Assembly (NCBI GenBank): GCA_964389675.1 | Contig: CAYMEV010000003.1 | Coordinates: forward strand, 1 to 64,000 | Length of the DNA: 64,000 nucleotides | Origin: CAYMEV01 sp964389675 [NCBI: uncultured Candidatus Sumerlaeota bacterium] | Lineage (GTDB): Bacteria > CAYMEV01 | Direction of reading: 5' to 3' | Part shown: piece after piece, positions 15,983-26,247 of the stretch | Numbering within the stretch: position 1 is the stretch's first letter | How the letters are laid out: every line of letters begins with the position of its first letter | Notes under the pieces: model-generated | Told to the model about the DNA's origin: nothing | Database searches by the model: none | The model's input: the letters and a program-made list of their open reading frames with translations, nothing else | Position numbers and translations under genes: made by a program

Positions 15983-16597
15983 ATGCTGAAACATATTTCA
16001 CATGAACTTAAGGAACATGCTCCATTTACAGTATTTGGTGCTTTGACAGGTATTGCCATCATCCTTTTTTTTCAAAAAATACCATCAGAGATATCTTTTA
16101 ACATATTTTATATCCTTCATCCTGTTCATGTAGTATTGAGCGCACTGGTTACCGCATCAATGTACGAACTCTACAAATGCGGCAAATCCAGGCTGAGATG
16201 CAATATATGGGTCCTGCTTCTGATCGGTTATGTCGGGTCTGTAGGAATAGCAACGCTAAGCGATTCAATAATACCATACATTGCCGAGTGGCTTCTGGGA
16301 ATGCCTAATAGGGGAGTACATTTAGGATTTATTGAGAGATGGTGGCTAATTAATCCTCTGGCGATTCTCGGTGTTGCTTTTGCATACCTTAAGCCTGCCA
16401 CAAAATTTCCTCATGGTGGCCATGTCCTTCTAAGTACCTGGGCAAGCCTGTTCCATGTTATTATGGCTAAAGGCTTATCCAGCAGCTGGTATGAGTATCC
16501 CATCATTTTCATTTTTCTCTTTTTCGCAGTCTGGCTTCCATGCTGTCTAAGCGACATAGTTTTTCCGCTTTTGTTTGTTAAAAAAGAGGATGAGTAA
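15983..16597 (+). CDS. Polytopic membrane protein of unknown function
   Basis: A 204-residue protein with about five membrane segments. Histidines recur in or near the membrane: ILHPVHVVLSA, PHGGHVLLSTWASLFHVIM. Such positions could hold a metal. It is the last gene of the DUF134 operon, 20 bases after the metallo-hydrolase, with GGGGATAAAGT before the ATG. No family name is recognised. Confidence 0.65.
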   Translation: MLKHISHELKEHAPFTVFGALTGIAIILFFQKIPSEISFNIFYILHPVHVVLSALVTASMYELYKCGKSRLRCNIWVLLLIGYVGSVGIATLSDSIIPYIAEWLLGMPNRGVHLGFIERWWLINPLAILGVAFAYLKPATKFPHGGHVLLSTWASLFHVIMAKGLSSSWYEYPIIFIFLFFAVWLPCCLSDIVFPLLFVKKEDE

Positions 16598-16624
16598 ATT
16601 CAGGGGTATAGTTTCCATTCAGTA

Positions 16625-16648
16625 CAGCCAGAAAAAATTTTTTGGCTG
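16625..16648. terminator. Probable bidirectional terminator between convergent genes
   Basis: CAGCCA (16625-16630) pairs with TGGCTG (16643-16648), enclosing an A-run and a T-run that extend the stem with one bulged G. It lies between the plus-strand membrane protein and the minus-strand cyclase gene. Confidence 0.5.
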
Positions 16649-16718
16649 GTAAAAATGCAAAACAAGGCTGAAGCTTAATCCTGGTTTTACTATTTGAATT
16701 CCTCAGGCTAAGAAAAAA

Positions 16719-19700
16719 CTAAAAGCTTCTGGCTAACGATTCTGCCTCTTCCAGCCAGGGAGCATCTGCTTTGCTTCCTAATACCATGGCATTTTCAATG
16801 AATTTTTTTGATTTTAAAGGCTTGTTCAATCTATGATATATTTTCCCAGCTAAAAGATAGGTTTTACCCAATTCCATGATATTATCCTTCATCTTTTCTT
16901 CTCTTATCCTGACAGTTAAATCAATATATTTGCCGGCTTTTTTGTAGTTGCCTGAAATAAAATTAACTTCAGCAAGCCCGAACAATGGCATGGCAGTGTC
17001 AGCATGCTGCGGTCCCAGTGAATCTGATAAGATTGCCAGGGCTTTCTTATAGCACTCTAAGGCTTCCTTATACCTCTTCATGCCGCTATATGCAAGCCCT
17101 AACCCATTGTAGCTTTTTCCGACTCTTTGATGGTTTTCTCCTAAAACCCTTGAATCTATTTCAAGAGATTCCTGAAAGCTCTTTCTTGCAGATTCATAGT
17201 CCTGTTTCTCCAGAAGCATGTTTCCAATATTGCTGCAGCTGATTGCTACATGGATATGCATATCCCCCAGGCTTTTTCTCTGAATATCAAGTGCTTTCTG
17301 GTGGTATCGGATCACCTTATCAAAATCCCGTTTATAGTAATATGCAACACCGATATTATTGTAATAGCTTGCTACTTGCGGATGATTCTCGCCGTATGCT
17401 TCTTCAGCCAGCTGCAGTGATTTGTTCAGAAATTCCAGTACTTTGTCATAATTTCTTTTTCGGAAATATACACCCCCTATATTATTATATATATTTGGGA
17501 TCATAGGGTCATATTTCCCCAGGTTTTCAGATATTATTTTCAAAGCTCTGTTATAATGCTTTAATGCCAGGTCAAAATTGCCTGCAAAATAAAAGGTGGA
17601 TCCAAGGCTTGCAAAGCTTTTAGCCAGAAGCTTTTTATCCATAGATTCAAGCTTTTCAGCAAGAAGAACTGAATCCTGGATAAGAGACAACGCTTCCTTT
17701 AGTTTTCCAGTTGAAGCCAGGCATGCCCATTTGGCCAGATTATACTTTATCAGCAGTTCCCCCTTCAGCAGATTCTTTGTATTTGCTTCTATATCATTCA
17801 GGATAGCCATGCTGTCATTAAACCTGGACAGGGAAGTTTTTACATGACAGTAATCCAGAGAGACCTCTATTCCGCTGGAATTCTTGTACCTTTCAGCCTT
17901 TTTGTTATTGAACCATTCAGAATAAAGCCTTTCTGCCTTTGCATAACTGCCGGCTTTATGCTCTTTATCTGCAAGTTTTACGAGGTACCGGAAATATTTT
18001 TCATAATTATTCGACAGTTTGAAATGGTATACCAGTATATCCAGGTAATCGGATGGATTTTCACTGTAAATACTTTCAAAAGTATTACCTATTAATTCAT
18101 GGTATTGCTTTCTTTCAGATAATAAAAGCGATTCATAGACTACATCCCTGACCATCTTATGCTTGAATAAGAACTCATCGCAATTCTCAGATGAAGAGCT
18201 TATAGAAGCATTCTTTTTGATTATATCATTCTGCTGGATCCTGTGCATTACGGTCTCCAGTCTGAGATCATTATCAACTACCTGTTTCAGGACACGGCTT
18301 GAAAACTCTGTCCCGATAACCGAAGCCAGTTGAATTATCTTCTTTAACCTTGGTTCAAGTTTATCTATCCTTGCAAATATCAGCTCTTGCAGTTTAGCAG
18401 GTATCCGGCCGGTGAACCCTTCTTTTTTCAGGACAGCTGTCCCGTTTCCGCGGACTTTTATCATGTCGGAGCTTAGTAATGAGGCTGTCAGTTCCTCTAT
18501 GTAAAACGGGTTTCCTTCACTGCGTTTCAGGATAAATCCGGTTAAAGACTCATCTGCTGATTTACAGCTTAAAATATTGCATATCAGCCTGGAAGCTTCA
18601 GTTTTGCTGAACAATTCTAATTTGATATCATTAGAGTAATCAGGCACAGGTAAAATGCAGTAATCTCCCTTATCTGACAAGCCAGGGCGCCATAATAATA
18701 TAAGCAATACCCTGCTTTTGCCAATTTCTCTGCAAAAGGTATTTATAAAATCCATTGTAGCCTGGTCAGCCCAGTGAAGATCATCAATTATCAGCACAAG
18801 GTCTCTCTTCATGCTGATTTCCTTGAACAGCAGGCTCAGGTATCTGTTAAATATTGAATGCCTGTCGCTATATTTGATATTTTCTATTAAAACCCTTTCG
18901 GCTTCGCTTACTTTTAAAGAAAACAGATACTTTAGATAAGGGCAGATTCTTTTTAATTCATTTCCGGGTATGTCTGATAGATAATTATCCAGTTTTGTAT
19001 TTATAATGGAATCTGAGCTGCCATCCTGTATACTGAGTATTCCTCTCAGGATCTCTTTTATCGGGAAATACGCAACACCTCTTAAATATTCAATGCACCA
19101 GCCTTTATATATTTTAGCCTTACCCCTGATCCTTTTTTCAAATTCAAATACCATCTTGGATTTACCTATCCCTGCTTCTCCAATAATATTAATGATATTG
19201 CCTTTTCCGGCCGAGGCTTTCTTGTATGCAGCGCTTAGCCTGTCGAGTTCACTTTCCCTGCCGATAATCGGATGTTCGAAAATATTTCGGTGAGAATATG
19301 CAGATATTGTGCTTATCGGTATATATACTGTTACTGGTTCCTTTTTGCCTTTGACTTTAATCTGAGATGCTTCAGAATATTTTATTTCTTTCTTTGTCAG
19401 TTCAAAAAGCTTCTGAGATGCAAGTATTTCTCCTGGGCCTGCAGAGGACATAATTCTTTGCGCAAGGTTCACTGTATCCCCGATTACCGTATAGTCCATC
19501 TTTTGATTTGAGCCCAGTCTTCCAGCGACCACATTACCGAAATTAATACCGATTGACAGTTTTATTCCATCAAATTCCTTTATTACCTCCTGAAGTTCCA
19601 GAGAACATAATGCTGCACGCAGGGGATCATTCTCATGAGCAAGCGGGGCACCAAAAAGAACCATAATGCAATCCCCCATAAACTTATCGATATAGCCTTC

Positions 19701-20012
19701 ATATTTATAAATAACCTCTGATAAACGTTGAAAAACGGGTTTTTTCATATCTTTTGACATTTCCGGGTCTGCAGGTGAATTTGATCTCGTAAATCCTGAT
19801 ATATCTGCAAAGACAACTGAAACATTTCTTCTGGATCCAATAAGATGCTCCCTGGTAAGATCGATCTTTTTTATCAGGCTTTTCGGCATGCTTGGTACCT
19901 GGATTATGCCGGTACTGCTTTTTTTTAATGAAGCTCCGCAATATCCGCAGAAATTATAAGATGCTTCAATCTGTTTCCCGCATTTGGGGCATTTAATTCT
20001 TTCAGGTTTCAT
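16719..20012 (-). CDS. Class III adenylyl cyclase-AAA ATPase-TPR protein (cyclase 1)
   Basis: A 1097-residue cytoplasmic protein. A zinc ribbon (CPKC...CGYC, residues 8-25) is followed by a cyclase domain (about 60-232) that looks complete. Metal ligands are Asp70 (VFADISGFT) and Asp114; Lys110 (DKFMGD) indicates ATP as substrate; Asn182 and Arg186 (VNLAQR) stabilise the transition state. The position usually Asp is Thr175, as in many bacterial cyclases. An AAA/NACHT-like ATPase follows: Walker A GEAGIGKS 278-285, Walker B LVLIIDD ending 411. The C-terminal half has at least six 42-residue TPRs of kinesin-light-chain type. It starts 4 bases after the P-ATPase stop with no Shine-Dalgarno, implying reinitiation. 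Confidence 0.9.
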   Translation of the reverse strand: MKPERIKCPKCGKQIEASYNFCGYCGASLKKSSTGIIQVPSMPKSLIKKIDLTREHLIGSRRNVSVVFADISGFTRSNSPADPEMSKDMKKPVFQRLSEVIYKYEGYIDKFMGDCIMVLFGAPLAHENDPLRAALCSLELQEVIKEFDGIKLSIGINFGNVVAGRLGSNQKMDYTVIGDTVNLAQRIMSSAGPGEILASQKLFELTKKEIKYSEASQIKVKGKKEPVTVYIPISTISAYSHRNIFEHPIIGRESELDRLSAAYKKASAGKGNIINIIGEAGIGKSKMVFEFEKRIRGKAKIYKGWCIEYLRGVAYFPIKEILRGILSIQDGSSDSIINTKLDNYLSDIPGNELKRICPYLKYLFSLKVSEAERVLIENIKYSDRHSIFNRYLSLLFKEISMKRDLVLIIDDLHWADQATMDFINTFCREIGKSRVLLILLWRPGLSDKGDYCILPVPDYSNDIKLELFSKTEASRLICNILSCKSADESLTGFILKRSEGNPFYIEELTASLLSSDMIKVRGNGTAVLKKEGFTGRIPAKLQELIFARIDKLEPRLKKIIQLASVIGTEFSSRVLKQVVDNDLRLETVMHRIQQNDIIKKNASISSSSENCDEFLFKHKMVRDVVYESLLLSERKQYHELIGNTFESIYSENPSDYLDILVYHFKLSNNYEKYFRYLVKLADKEHKAGSYAKAERLYSEWFNNKKAERYKNSSGIEVSLDYCHVKTSLSRFNDSMAILNDIEANTKNLLKGELLIKYNLAKWACLASTGKLKEALSLIQDSVLLAEKLESMDKKLLAKSFASLGSTFYFAGNFDLALKHYNRALKIISENLGKYDPMIPNIYNNIGGVYFRKRNYDKVLEFLNKSLQLAEEAYGENHPQVASYYNNIGVAYYYKRDFDKVIRYHQKALDIQRKSLGDMHIHVAISCSNIGNMLLEKQDYESARKSFQESLEIDSRVLGENHQRVGKSYNGLGLAYSGMKRYKEALECYKKALAILSDSLGPQHADTAMPLFGLAEVNFISGNYKKAGKYIDLTVRIREEKMKDNIMELGKTYLLAGKIYHRLNKPLKSKKFIENAMVLGSKADAPWLEEAESLARSF

Positions 20013-20016
20013 AAAA

Positions 20017-22662
20017 TTATTTTAATATTTTTGAAATTTCGCTGAATATTGTCGGTATTATCCCGAGAGAAACAGCTATTGCAAACTGTGAGAAACTTAA
20101 GGGCACGGTAGAGAAAATACCTGATATAAAGGGTACATAAATAACCAGGATCAGAATGAAAAATGCTCCTGCTACTGATATATTCAGAAAGCTGTTTGCA
20201 AAGGGGTTGCTTGAGAAAATGCCTTTATTTTCTGATCTTGCAGAATAAGCCCTTAGCATCTCGCCTGCTATCAGGGTGGCAAAACAGAATGTCCTTGCCA
20301 GATCAGCATTACCGTTTCCAAAAAAGCTGTAGCCTATCCAAAATGAAAAGAGTGATGCAAAAGCCAGCCCAATACTCTGAAATGCCATACCGATTGCCAT
20401 TTTTCTGTTAATTATAGGTTCATCCCTGTCCCGAGGCTTCTTATCCATTATATCATTTTCACCCTTCTCAAGGCCCAGGGCAAATGCCGGAAATGAATCA
20501 GTAATAAGGTTTACCCAGAGAAGCTGGATAGGAAGCAGTGGTACCGGCCATTTAAGAAGGATAGCTGTCAGGATAATCAGAATTTCACCAATATTGCATG
20601 AAAGCAGAAAGCCTACGAACTTTCGGATATTGCTGTATATTATCCGCCCTTCTTTTACAGCATCAACAATACTTGCAAAATTATCATCAGTCAGTATCAT
20701 ATCAGCTGCTTCCCTTGATACATCAGTACCTGTAATGCCCATTGCTATCCCTATATCAGCTTTTTTTAGTGCTGGTGCATCATTTACTCCATCACCTGTC
20801 ATAGCAGTAATCTCACCATTGGACCTGATCGCTGTGACTATCCTTACTTTATGATCAGGCGAAACCCTGGCAAATACACTTGTATTTTTAACAATCGCCC
20901 CCAGTTCTTCATCGCTCAGTTTATTTATGCCTGCTCCCGGCATTGATACAGAACCCTCGTCAAGGATTCCAAGCTCAGAAGCGACTGCACCAGCTGTCTT
21001 GACATGGTCACCGGTTATGAGGACTACCCTTATTCCTGCTTTTTTGCATAGTGCAACTGCATCTTTTGCCTCATTTCTTGGAGGGTCAACCATGCCTGAA
21101 ATCCCTGTAAGTATAAGGTCTTTTTCTTCATCTTTAAGTATGGCATCCTTATCAACGATCTTATATGCATAACCAAGAACCCTCATGGCATTTTCGGCAT
21201 ATTCTTCCTGTTTTGAGATTATTATTTCTTTATCTTTTTCTGTTAGTTCCTTTACCTGTCCATGCTGATTTATGAATCCCGAGCAATCAATTATGGAATC
21301 TGCAGCACCCTTGGTGAACATAATATACCTGCCATCTATTTCATGAAGGGTTGACATCATCTTTCTTACCGAATCAAAAGGGAGTTCCCTGATTCTTGGA
21401 TATTTCCTGTTAAGTTCATCCTTAAGATAGCCGGCTTTGGCTCCCAGGACAATTAGAGCGCCTTCTGTGGGGTCCCCGATCACTTTATCCCCTTTTATAT
21501 CTGCGTCATTGCATAATACTGCAGCCTGAAACAACGGTGCAATTTCAGCCAGATCATTCTTTCTGCTGTCATTGTTTATAAATTCCCCCTCAAAACCATA
21601 TCCTGTCCCTGTTACATTCCATTCATCTGTACCGCTGAATACACGTATTACTGTCATTTTATTCTGGGTAAGGGTCCCTGTCTTGTCTGTGCAGATGGTT
21701 GACGTGGATCCCAGGGTTTCTACTGCGCCCAGCTGCTTCATTATAGCATTTTTTTTGACCATACGCTGCATTCCCATTGCAAGAACCACTGTGACAACTG
21801 CAGGAAGGCCTTCCGGTATGGCTGCAACAGCAAGGCTTACTGCTATCATAAAGAATTCCAGCATATCCTCGCCCCGAAGGATGCCCAGCATAAAAATAAA
21901 GATGCTTATCAGTATGCATGTTATACCCAGGAATTTTCCGAATTCAGCAAGCTTTTTCTGCAGAGGTGTCTGGGTGTCTTCCGTCTCATCAAGCATCCTT
22001 GCTATATGCCCTATCTCCGTATTCATTCCTGTTGCTGTTATGATTCCCCTGCCTCTGCCATAAACAACTATTGTGCTCATATAAGCGCAATTAATACGGT
22101 CACCGAGAGAAGCCTCCCTGCTTACCGTAGCACTGGCATCCTTTTCCGAGGCAATGGACTCACCTGTTAGAGCTGATTCATCTATCCTCAGGTTGATGCT
22201 TTCTGTAAGACGAACATCTGCAGGGACATAATCACCTGTTTCAAGTATTGCCAGATCACCTGGGACAAGGTTTTTTGCAGGAATTGATTCAAGCTTACCA
22301 TTCCTGATGACCTTTGCTTTCGGTGCTGCCATCTTTTTTAAGGCATCAAGGGCATTGGATGCCTTATTTTCCTGATAGGTCCCGAGGACTGCATTAAGGA
22401 TTACAATTCCGAGTATTACAATGCCCTCCAGTTTGTCTCCAAGGGCTATTGAGATGATTGCGGCAATTATCAGGATTATTATCATAAAGTCTTTGAACTG
22501 ATCAATCACCATTGAAAGCAGTGTCTTTTTATCCCTGCTTCTCAGGGCATTCAGGCCATATATGGATTCTGCCCTGATGACCTGTTCATTATCTAATCCG
22601 GAGGATTTATCAGTATTGAATTTGGAAATTATTGAATCAATATTATTTGCATGCATCATCAT
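20017..22662 (-). CDS. P2A-type (calcium) cation-transporting ATPase
   Basis: An 881-residue P-type ATPase of the SERCA/PMR1 group. Features in order: N-terminal cation-ATPase domain, TGES-type actuator motif (ALTGES), M4 VAAIPEGLPAV with the calcium-site Glu and Pro, phosphorylation motif DKTGTLT, nucleotide domain FTKGAAD, hinge TGDGVNDAPALK, and M6 WVNLITDSFPA with the Asn and Asp of calcium site II. About ten membrane helices. It exports or sequesters Ca2+ (Mn2+ possible) at the inner membrane. Three Met codons open the frame and the exact start is uncertain. It is upstream of and nearly joined to cyclase 1. Confidence 0.93.
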   Translation of the reverse strand: MMMHANNIDSIISKFNTDKSSGLDNEQVIRAESIYGLNALRSRDKKTLLSMVIDQFKDFMIIILIIAAIISIALGDKLEGIVILGIVILNAVLGTYQENKASNALDALKKMAAPKAKVIRNGKLESIPAKNLVPGDLAILETGDYVPADVRLTESINLRIDESALTGESIASEKDASATVSREASLGDRINCAYMSTIVVYGRGRGIITATGMNTEIGHIARMLDETEDTQTPLQKKLAEFGKFLGITCILISIFIFMLGILRGEDMLEFFMIAVSLAVAAIPEGLPAVVTVVLAMGMQRMVKKNAIMKQLGAVETLGSTSTICTDKTGTLTQNKMTVIRVFSGTDEWNVTGTGYGFEGEFINNDSRKNDLAEIAPLFQAAVLCNDADIKGDKVIGDPTEGALIVLGAKAGYLKDELNRKYPRIRELPFDSVRKMMSTLHEIDGRYIMFTKGAADSIIDCSGFINQHGQVKELTEKDKEIIISKQEEYAENAMRVLGYAYKIVDKDAILKDEEKDLILTGISGMVDPPRNEAKDAVALCKKAGIRVVLITGDHVKTAGAVASELGILDEGSVSMPGAGINKLSDEELGAIVKNTSVFARVSPDHKVRIVTAIRSNGEITAMTGDGVNDAPALKKADIGIAMGITGTDVSREAADMILTDDNFASIVDAVKEGRIIYSNIRKFVGFLLSCNIGEILIILTAILLKWPVPLLPIQLLWVNLITDSFPAFALGLEKGENDIMDKKPRDRDEPIINRKMAIGMAFQSIGLAFASLFSFWIGYSFFGNGNADLARTFCFATLIAGEMLRAYSARSENKGIFSSNPFANSFLNISVAGAFFILILVIYVPFISGIFSTVPLSFSQFAIAVSLGIIPTIFSEISKILK

Positions 22663-22801
22663 ATATTAATTAAAAAGAAAAAGATATATCAGCTTCACTT
22701 CTTGAGGAATATAAACCCTATCATGCTTTTTTGCAAAAAAAAACAGGCGGAGTATACCAGTATCAAGTGTGTAATTAGATCTTATCCAGATTATGCAGAT
22801 A

Positions 22802-25800
22802 TTAAACCCCGTATGAAATTATATACCGGATCTTCCTGTCCTGAAGGAATCTGTCCTTTAATTCAGCAGAGAGCTTTTCTGTTATGGAATTTACCCTCTT
22901 TTTCAGGGAAAGGATAACTGACTTTTCAGGCTTTAAATTACCGCACATTTCACAGGCTTTAAGGAGATAATAGCCGGATATGAGAAGATGGTCCCCGTCC
23001 TTTTTACTTAAATCCCTGTCATAGATATATCTGAAAGTGTTTACAGCCTCTGAATATTTGCCCTTTTTCAGGAGGAGTTTTCCATAAAGGAATTTATGAT
23101 CATCAGGCCTGCTTTGCTTATTTATTTTAAGCAGCAAATTTTCAGCAATAGCTAATTTCCCCATTTCTATATATGCTTCAATAAGCTGAATGTCTATATC
23201 CTCTTCCAGTGATTTGCTGCCAAGCCTGTTAAAGATCGATTTTGCTTCCATGAGCAATTCTATTGCCCTGTCATATTCTTCGTTCCTCATTGCAAGGCTT
23301 GCTAATCCCGATTTACCATATCCGTTTCCAAGAACATTATCTATCTCCTGGTTTATTTCAAGGTATCTCCTAAAATACTCCTCTGCCTTTTCCGGATAGT
23401 TGCAGAAATTGTATATATTCCCTATATTATAGCACGTTACGGTCTCTCCCAGCTTGTCCTGCATCTTATAGCAGATATCCAGGGATCTCTTAAAATAATC
23501 AATAGCCCTGCCGAGCTCACCCATAGCAAAATATAAAGTGCCAATATTGTTATAACAGGCGTCCAGATACAAATACTTGTTTCTGCTTTTATAATAATTC
23601 TCTATCTTTTTATAGTATTTCAGGGCTTCCTTTTTATCATTCAGTACATCATAATATACGCCAAAAAGGCTGTAGGACTGAAGGGCTATTATGTCCCTGG
23701 CCTTTTCATCAGACAGCTTGCGCGATGCTTTCAACAACTCCCTGACATCCTCAGCAGCTGATTTAAAGCTTTCTATATCCCCTTTTAAGTATGATATCCA
23801 GGCTGCAAGAGATTTATATGAAACCTGTTCAGTGTGCCATTCAGGCTTTAAAATTTTTCTGATCTCTTGAAGAAATTCTTCTGCGATTGCAAATTCACTT
23901 ATTCTCTGGTATATTTCTGCAATCTTGCACATTGTTTCAGCTATTTCCCTCTGAGAGATCTTCTTTGAATTCAACAGCTTTTTGTATATTGCAATTGCTT
24001 CCCTGTTTTTGCTCTGAATAATCTTTATTTTCCCAATATTATCCAGTGCTGTGTATTCATCTCTGAAATCAATAAATTTCTTGTAATCAAGGACTTTACC
24101 GAGGGAATATATGGCATCCTCATTAAGATTCTTGGATCTTTGTGATATTCCAAGCTTAAGGTAATATTGAGCTGCTTTATCATAGATCTCCGCTTTTTCA
24201 AAATGATAGGACAAAAGGGCCAGGTATTTATCATTCTTTTCAAAACGCTCTTCAATTATTCCAGCGATCTTTTCATGGATTACCCTCTTTACCTTGGAGA
24301 GAATGCCGTTGTAAGCAACTTCCCTTATAAGAATATGCTTAAAGAGATACTCCAGCTCATCAAGGTAATCTGAATCATAATTTTTAACTACAAAATTTTT
24401 GGACTCAAGGCTTTTCAGGTGTTTATCCACTATCTGCTCAGTGACCAGGTTAAGTATATCGCTCCAGAATGTATTTCCTATTACCGCCGCATTCTGGATT
24501 GTTTTCTTTTCTCCTTCAGAAAGACGGTCCAGTCTTGTCTGAATAACACCTTTAACCGAGCTGGGAATATCTATTTCATTGACAGGCCTGGTTGCTTTCC
24601 AGCTTTTGCCTTTCCTGACCAGTACACCTTCATCAATGAAGGTTTTAATTATCTCCTCGACAAAATAGGGATTTCCTGAGCTTTTACTGATTATGAGGTC
24701 TTTGAAATTCTGCGGTAGACTCTGGAATTCCAGTATTTTCTCAACCAGCTCCATTGAATAGCTATTGTTTAGTCTTTCGAGTTTTATGCTGTTAAACCCG
24801 GGAAGATCTTTTGTTCTATCGTAAAGTAACGTGCTTACAGGGTTTTCTTTTGCTTCCATTCTTGTGATAAATATAAAGAATATTCTGATATCAGAAAGAT
24901 TTTCAGTTATGTATAGCAGCAGGTCCCTTGAGGATATATCTATCCAATGGAGGTCTTCGATTACAAAAAGGATCATTTTTCTTTTGCTGATATTCCTAAT
25001 TAAATCGCTAAAAACAATAAAGAATGATCTTTGTATTTTATCCAGTGGAACTGTAAGATTTTCAGATTCAAGGAAACCAAGAAAATTAAGAAACAGGGAT
25101 TTAATATCTATCAGATGGAGAGATTCTCTATCCGGCAGATCTATCAATGCTTCATCTAATTTTGCTTCCACGTCTTCCTTAATATCATTTTCGGATATCT
25201 GGAAATATTCCTTTGTAATCTCGAGAATTGGCCAGTAGGAAAAGCCTTTTGCATAGGGAAGGCATCTTCCCTTCATTATCATTATATCATCATATTTTCT
25301 TACCTGTGACTCAAATTCATCATATAATCTTGTTTTTCCTATGCCTGCCTCTCCCTCTATTACCTGTACATGGAAATTTCTATTTAAGTAACTGTCCTTA
25401 AAAGAATCCATAAGGGTATTGAACTCAGCCTGCCTTCCGATCATAGGGTGGGTGATACCTTCAATTCCTCTTGTCTTCCCGCGCTTTTTCAATTTTTTGT
25501 TAACAGCATAGACATCTATCTGGAGATTATCTGTAATGTCTGCCTTTTTAACCCGGGATTTAAAATCGAATATGGATTTCAGCTGATTATAAACCTCATG
25601 GCTTACAAGCAGCTGTTCAGGATCTGCAGCAGCCTGGATCCTCTGGCAGATATTTATCTCATCACCAAAAAAATCCATATTATTACGTACCCTGCTTGCC
25701 ACGACTTTTCCGTAATTAATGCCGTATCTGAATTTGATATCAAGTCCCATTTTATTGTTCAGCTCTCTGATGTTGTCCCGACTCATGAAAGCTGCCAGGA

Positions 25801-26119
25801 CTGCACGCTCTGAATCGTTCTCATGCGATTTTGGGTATCCGAAAACTGAAAGGATACCATCGCCGATATATTTAATCACTTCTCCTTCATAAAAGGTTAT
25901 TGCATTCTCTATATTTTCGTAATATTTCAGAAGAATATCCTTCAGGATTTCAGGGTCCATGCTCTCACTGAATTTTGTAAATCCAACCATATCCATAAAT
26001 AAAATTGCAAGAGATCTGAATTCTTCCTGCGCTTCATGCATAATTAACATGGGCTTTCCACAATTACCGCAGAATTTCATGGTTTCAGGATTTTCAAATC
26101 CGCAGTTTTTACACTTCAT
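22802..26119 (-). CDS. Class III adenylyl cyclase-AAA ATPase-TPR protein (cyclase 2)
   Basis: A 1105-residue protein from ATG 26119, chosen because AGGGAG lies 5 bases upstream; a GTG six bases earlier is the alternative. Zinc ribbon CKNC...CGNC at the N-terminus. The cyclase domain has Asp43 (FMDMVGFT), Lys83 and Asp87 (IKYIGDG), and Asn156 and Arg160 (INICQR), so it should be active on ATP. The AAA domain has Walker A GEAGIGKT (256-263) and Walker B LFVIEDLHW. A long helical and TPR region (from about 640) includes YNNIGTLYFAMGELGRAIDY. Same architecture as cyclase 1 but a different TPR family, so the two are old paralogues. Confidence 0.9.
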   Translation of the reverse strand: MKCKNCGFENPETMKFCGNCGKPMLIMHEAQEEFRSLAILFMDMVGFTKFSESMDPEILKDILLKYYENIENAITFYEGEVIKYIGDGILSVFGYPKSHENDSERAVLAAFMSRDNIRELNNKMGLDIKFRYGINYGKVVASRVRNNMDFFGDEINICQRIQAAADPEQLLVSHEVYNQLKSIFDFKSRVKKADITDNLQIDVYAVNKKLKKRGKTRGIEGITHPMIGRQAEFNTLMDSFKDSYLNRNFHVQVIEGEAGIGKTRLYDEFESQVRKYDDIMIMKGRCLPYAKGFSYWPILEITKEYFQISENDIKEDVEAKLDEALIDLPDRESLHLIDIKSLFLNFLGFLESENLTVPLDKIQRSFFIVFSDLIRNISKRKMILFVIEDLHWIDISSRDLLLYITENLSDIRIFFIFITRMEAKENPVSTLLYDRTKDLPGFNSIKLERLNNSYSMELVEKILEFQSLPQNFKDLIISKSSGNPYFVEEIIKTFIDEGVLVRKGKSWKATRPVNEIDIPSSVKGVIQTRLDRLSEGEKKTIQNAAVIGNTFWSDILNLVTEQIVDKHLKSLESKNFVVKNYDSDYLDELEYLFKHILIREVAYNGILSKVKRVIHEKIAGIIEERFEKNDKYLALLSYHFEKAEIYDKAAQYYLKLGISQRSKNLNEDAIYSLGKVLDYKKFIDFRDEYTALDNIGKIKIIQSKNREAIAIYKKLLNSKKISQREIAETMCKIAEIYQRISEFAIAEEFLQEIRKILKPEWHTEQVSYKSLAAWISYLKGDIESFKSAAEDVRELLKASRKLSDEKARDIIALQSYSLFGVYYDVLNDKKEALKYYKKIENYYKSRNKYLYLDACYNNIGTLYFAMGELGRAIDYFKRSLDICYKMQDKLGETVTCYNIGNIYNFCNYPEKAEEYFRRYLEINQEIDNVLGNGYGKSGLASLAMRNEEYDRAIELLMEAKSIFNRLGSKSLEEDIDIQLIEAYIEMGKLAIAENLLLKINKQSRPDDHKFLYGKLLLKKGKYSEAVNTFRYIYDRDLSKKDGDHLLISGYYLLKACEMCGNLKPEKSVILSLKKRVNSITEKLSAELKDRFLQDRKIRYIISYGV

Positions 26120-26218
26120 AAGCACTCCCTGAGATTAAAAGTCAAATGTAAGGAACCTGTTATAATATTAAGACGCTTGAGCTTATAATGCAAGATTAAA
26201 TTATAGTGAATCAAAAGG

Positions 26219-26247
26219 GACGCAAAAGGGACGGTTCTTTTTGCGTC
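26219..26247 (+). repeat. REP-like palindrome, copy 2
   Basis: Perfect 9-bp arms GACGCAAAA and TTTTGCGTC around GGGACGGTTCT. It runs directly into the tandem hairpin array. Confidence 0.85.
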
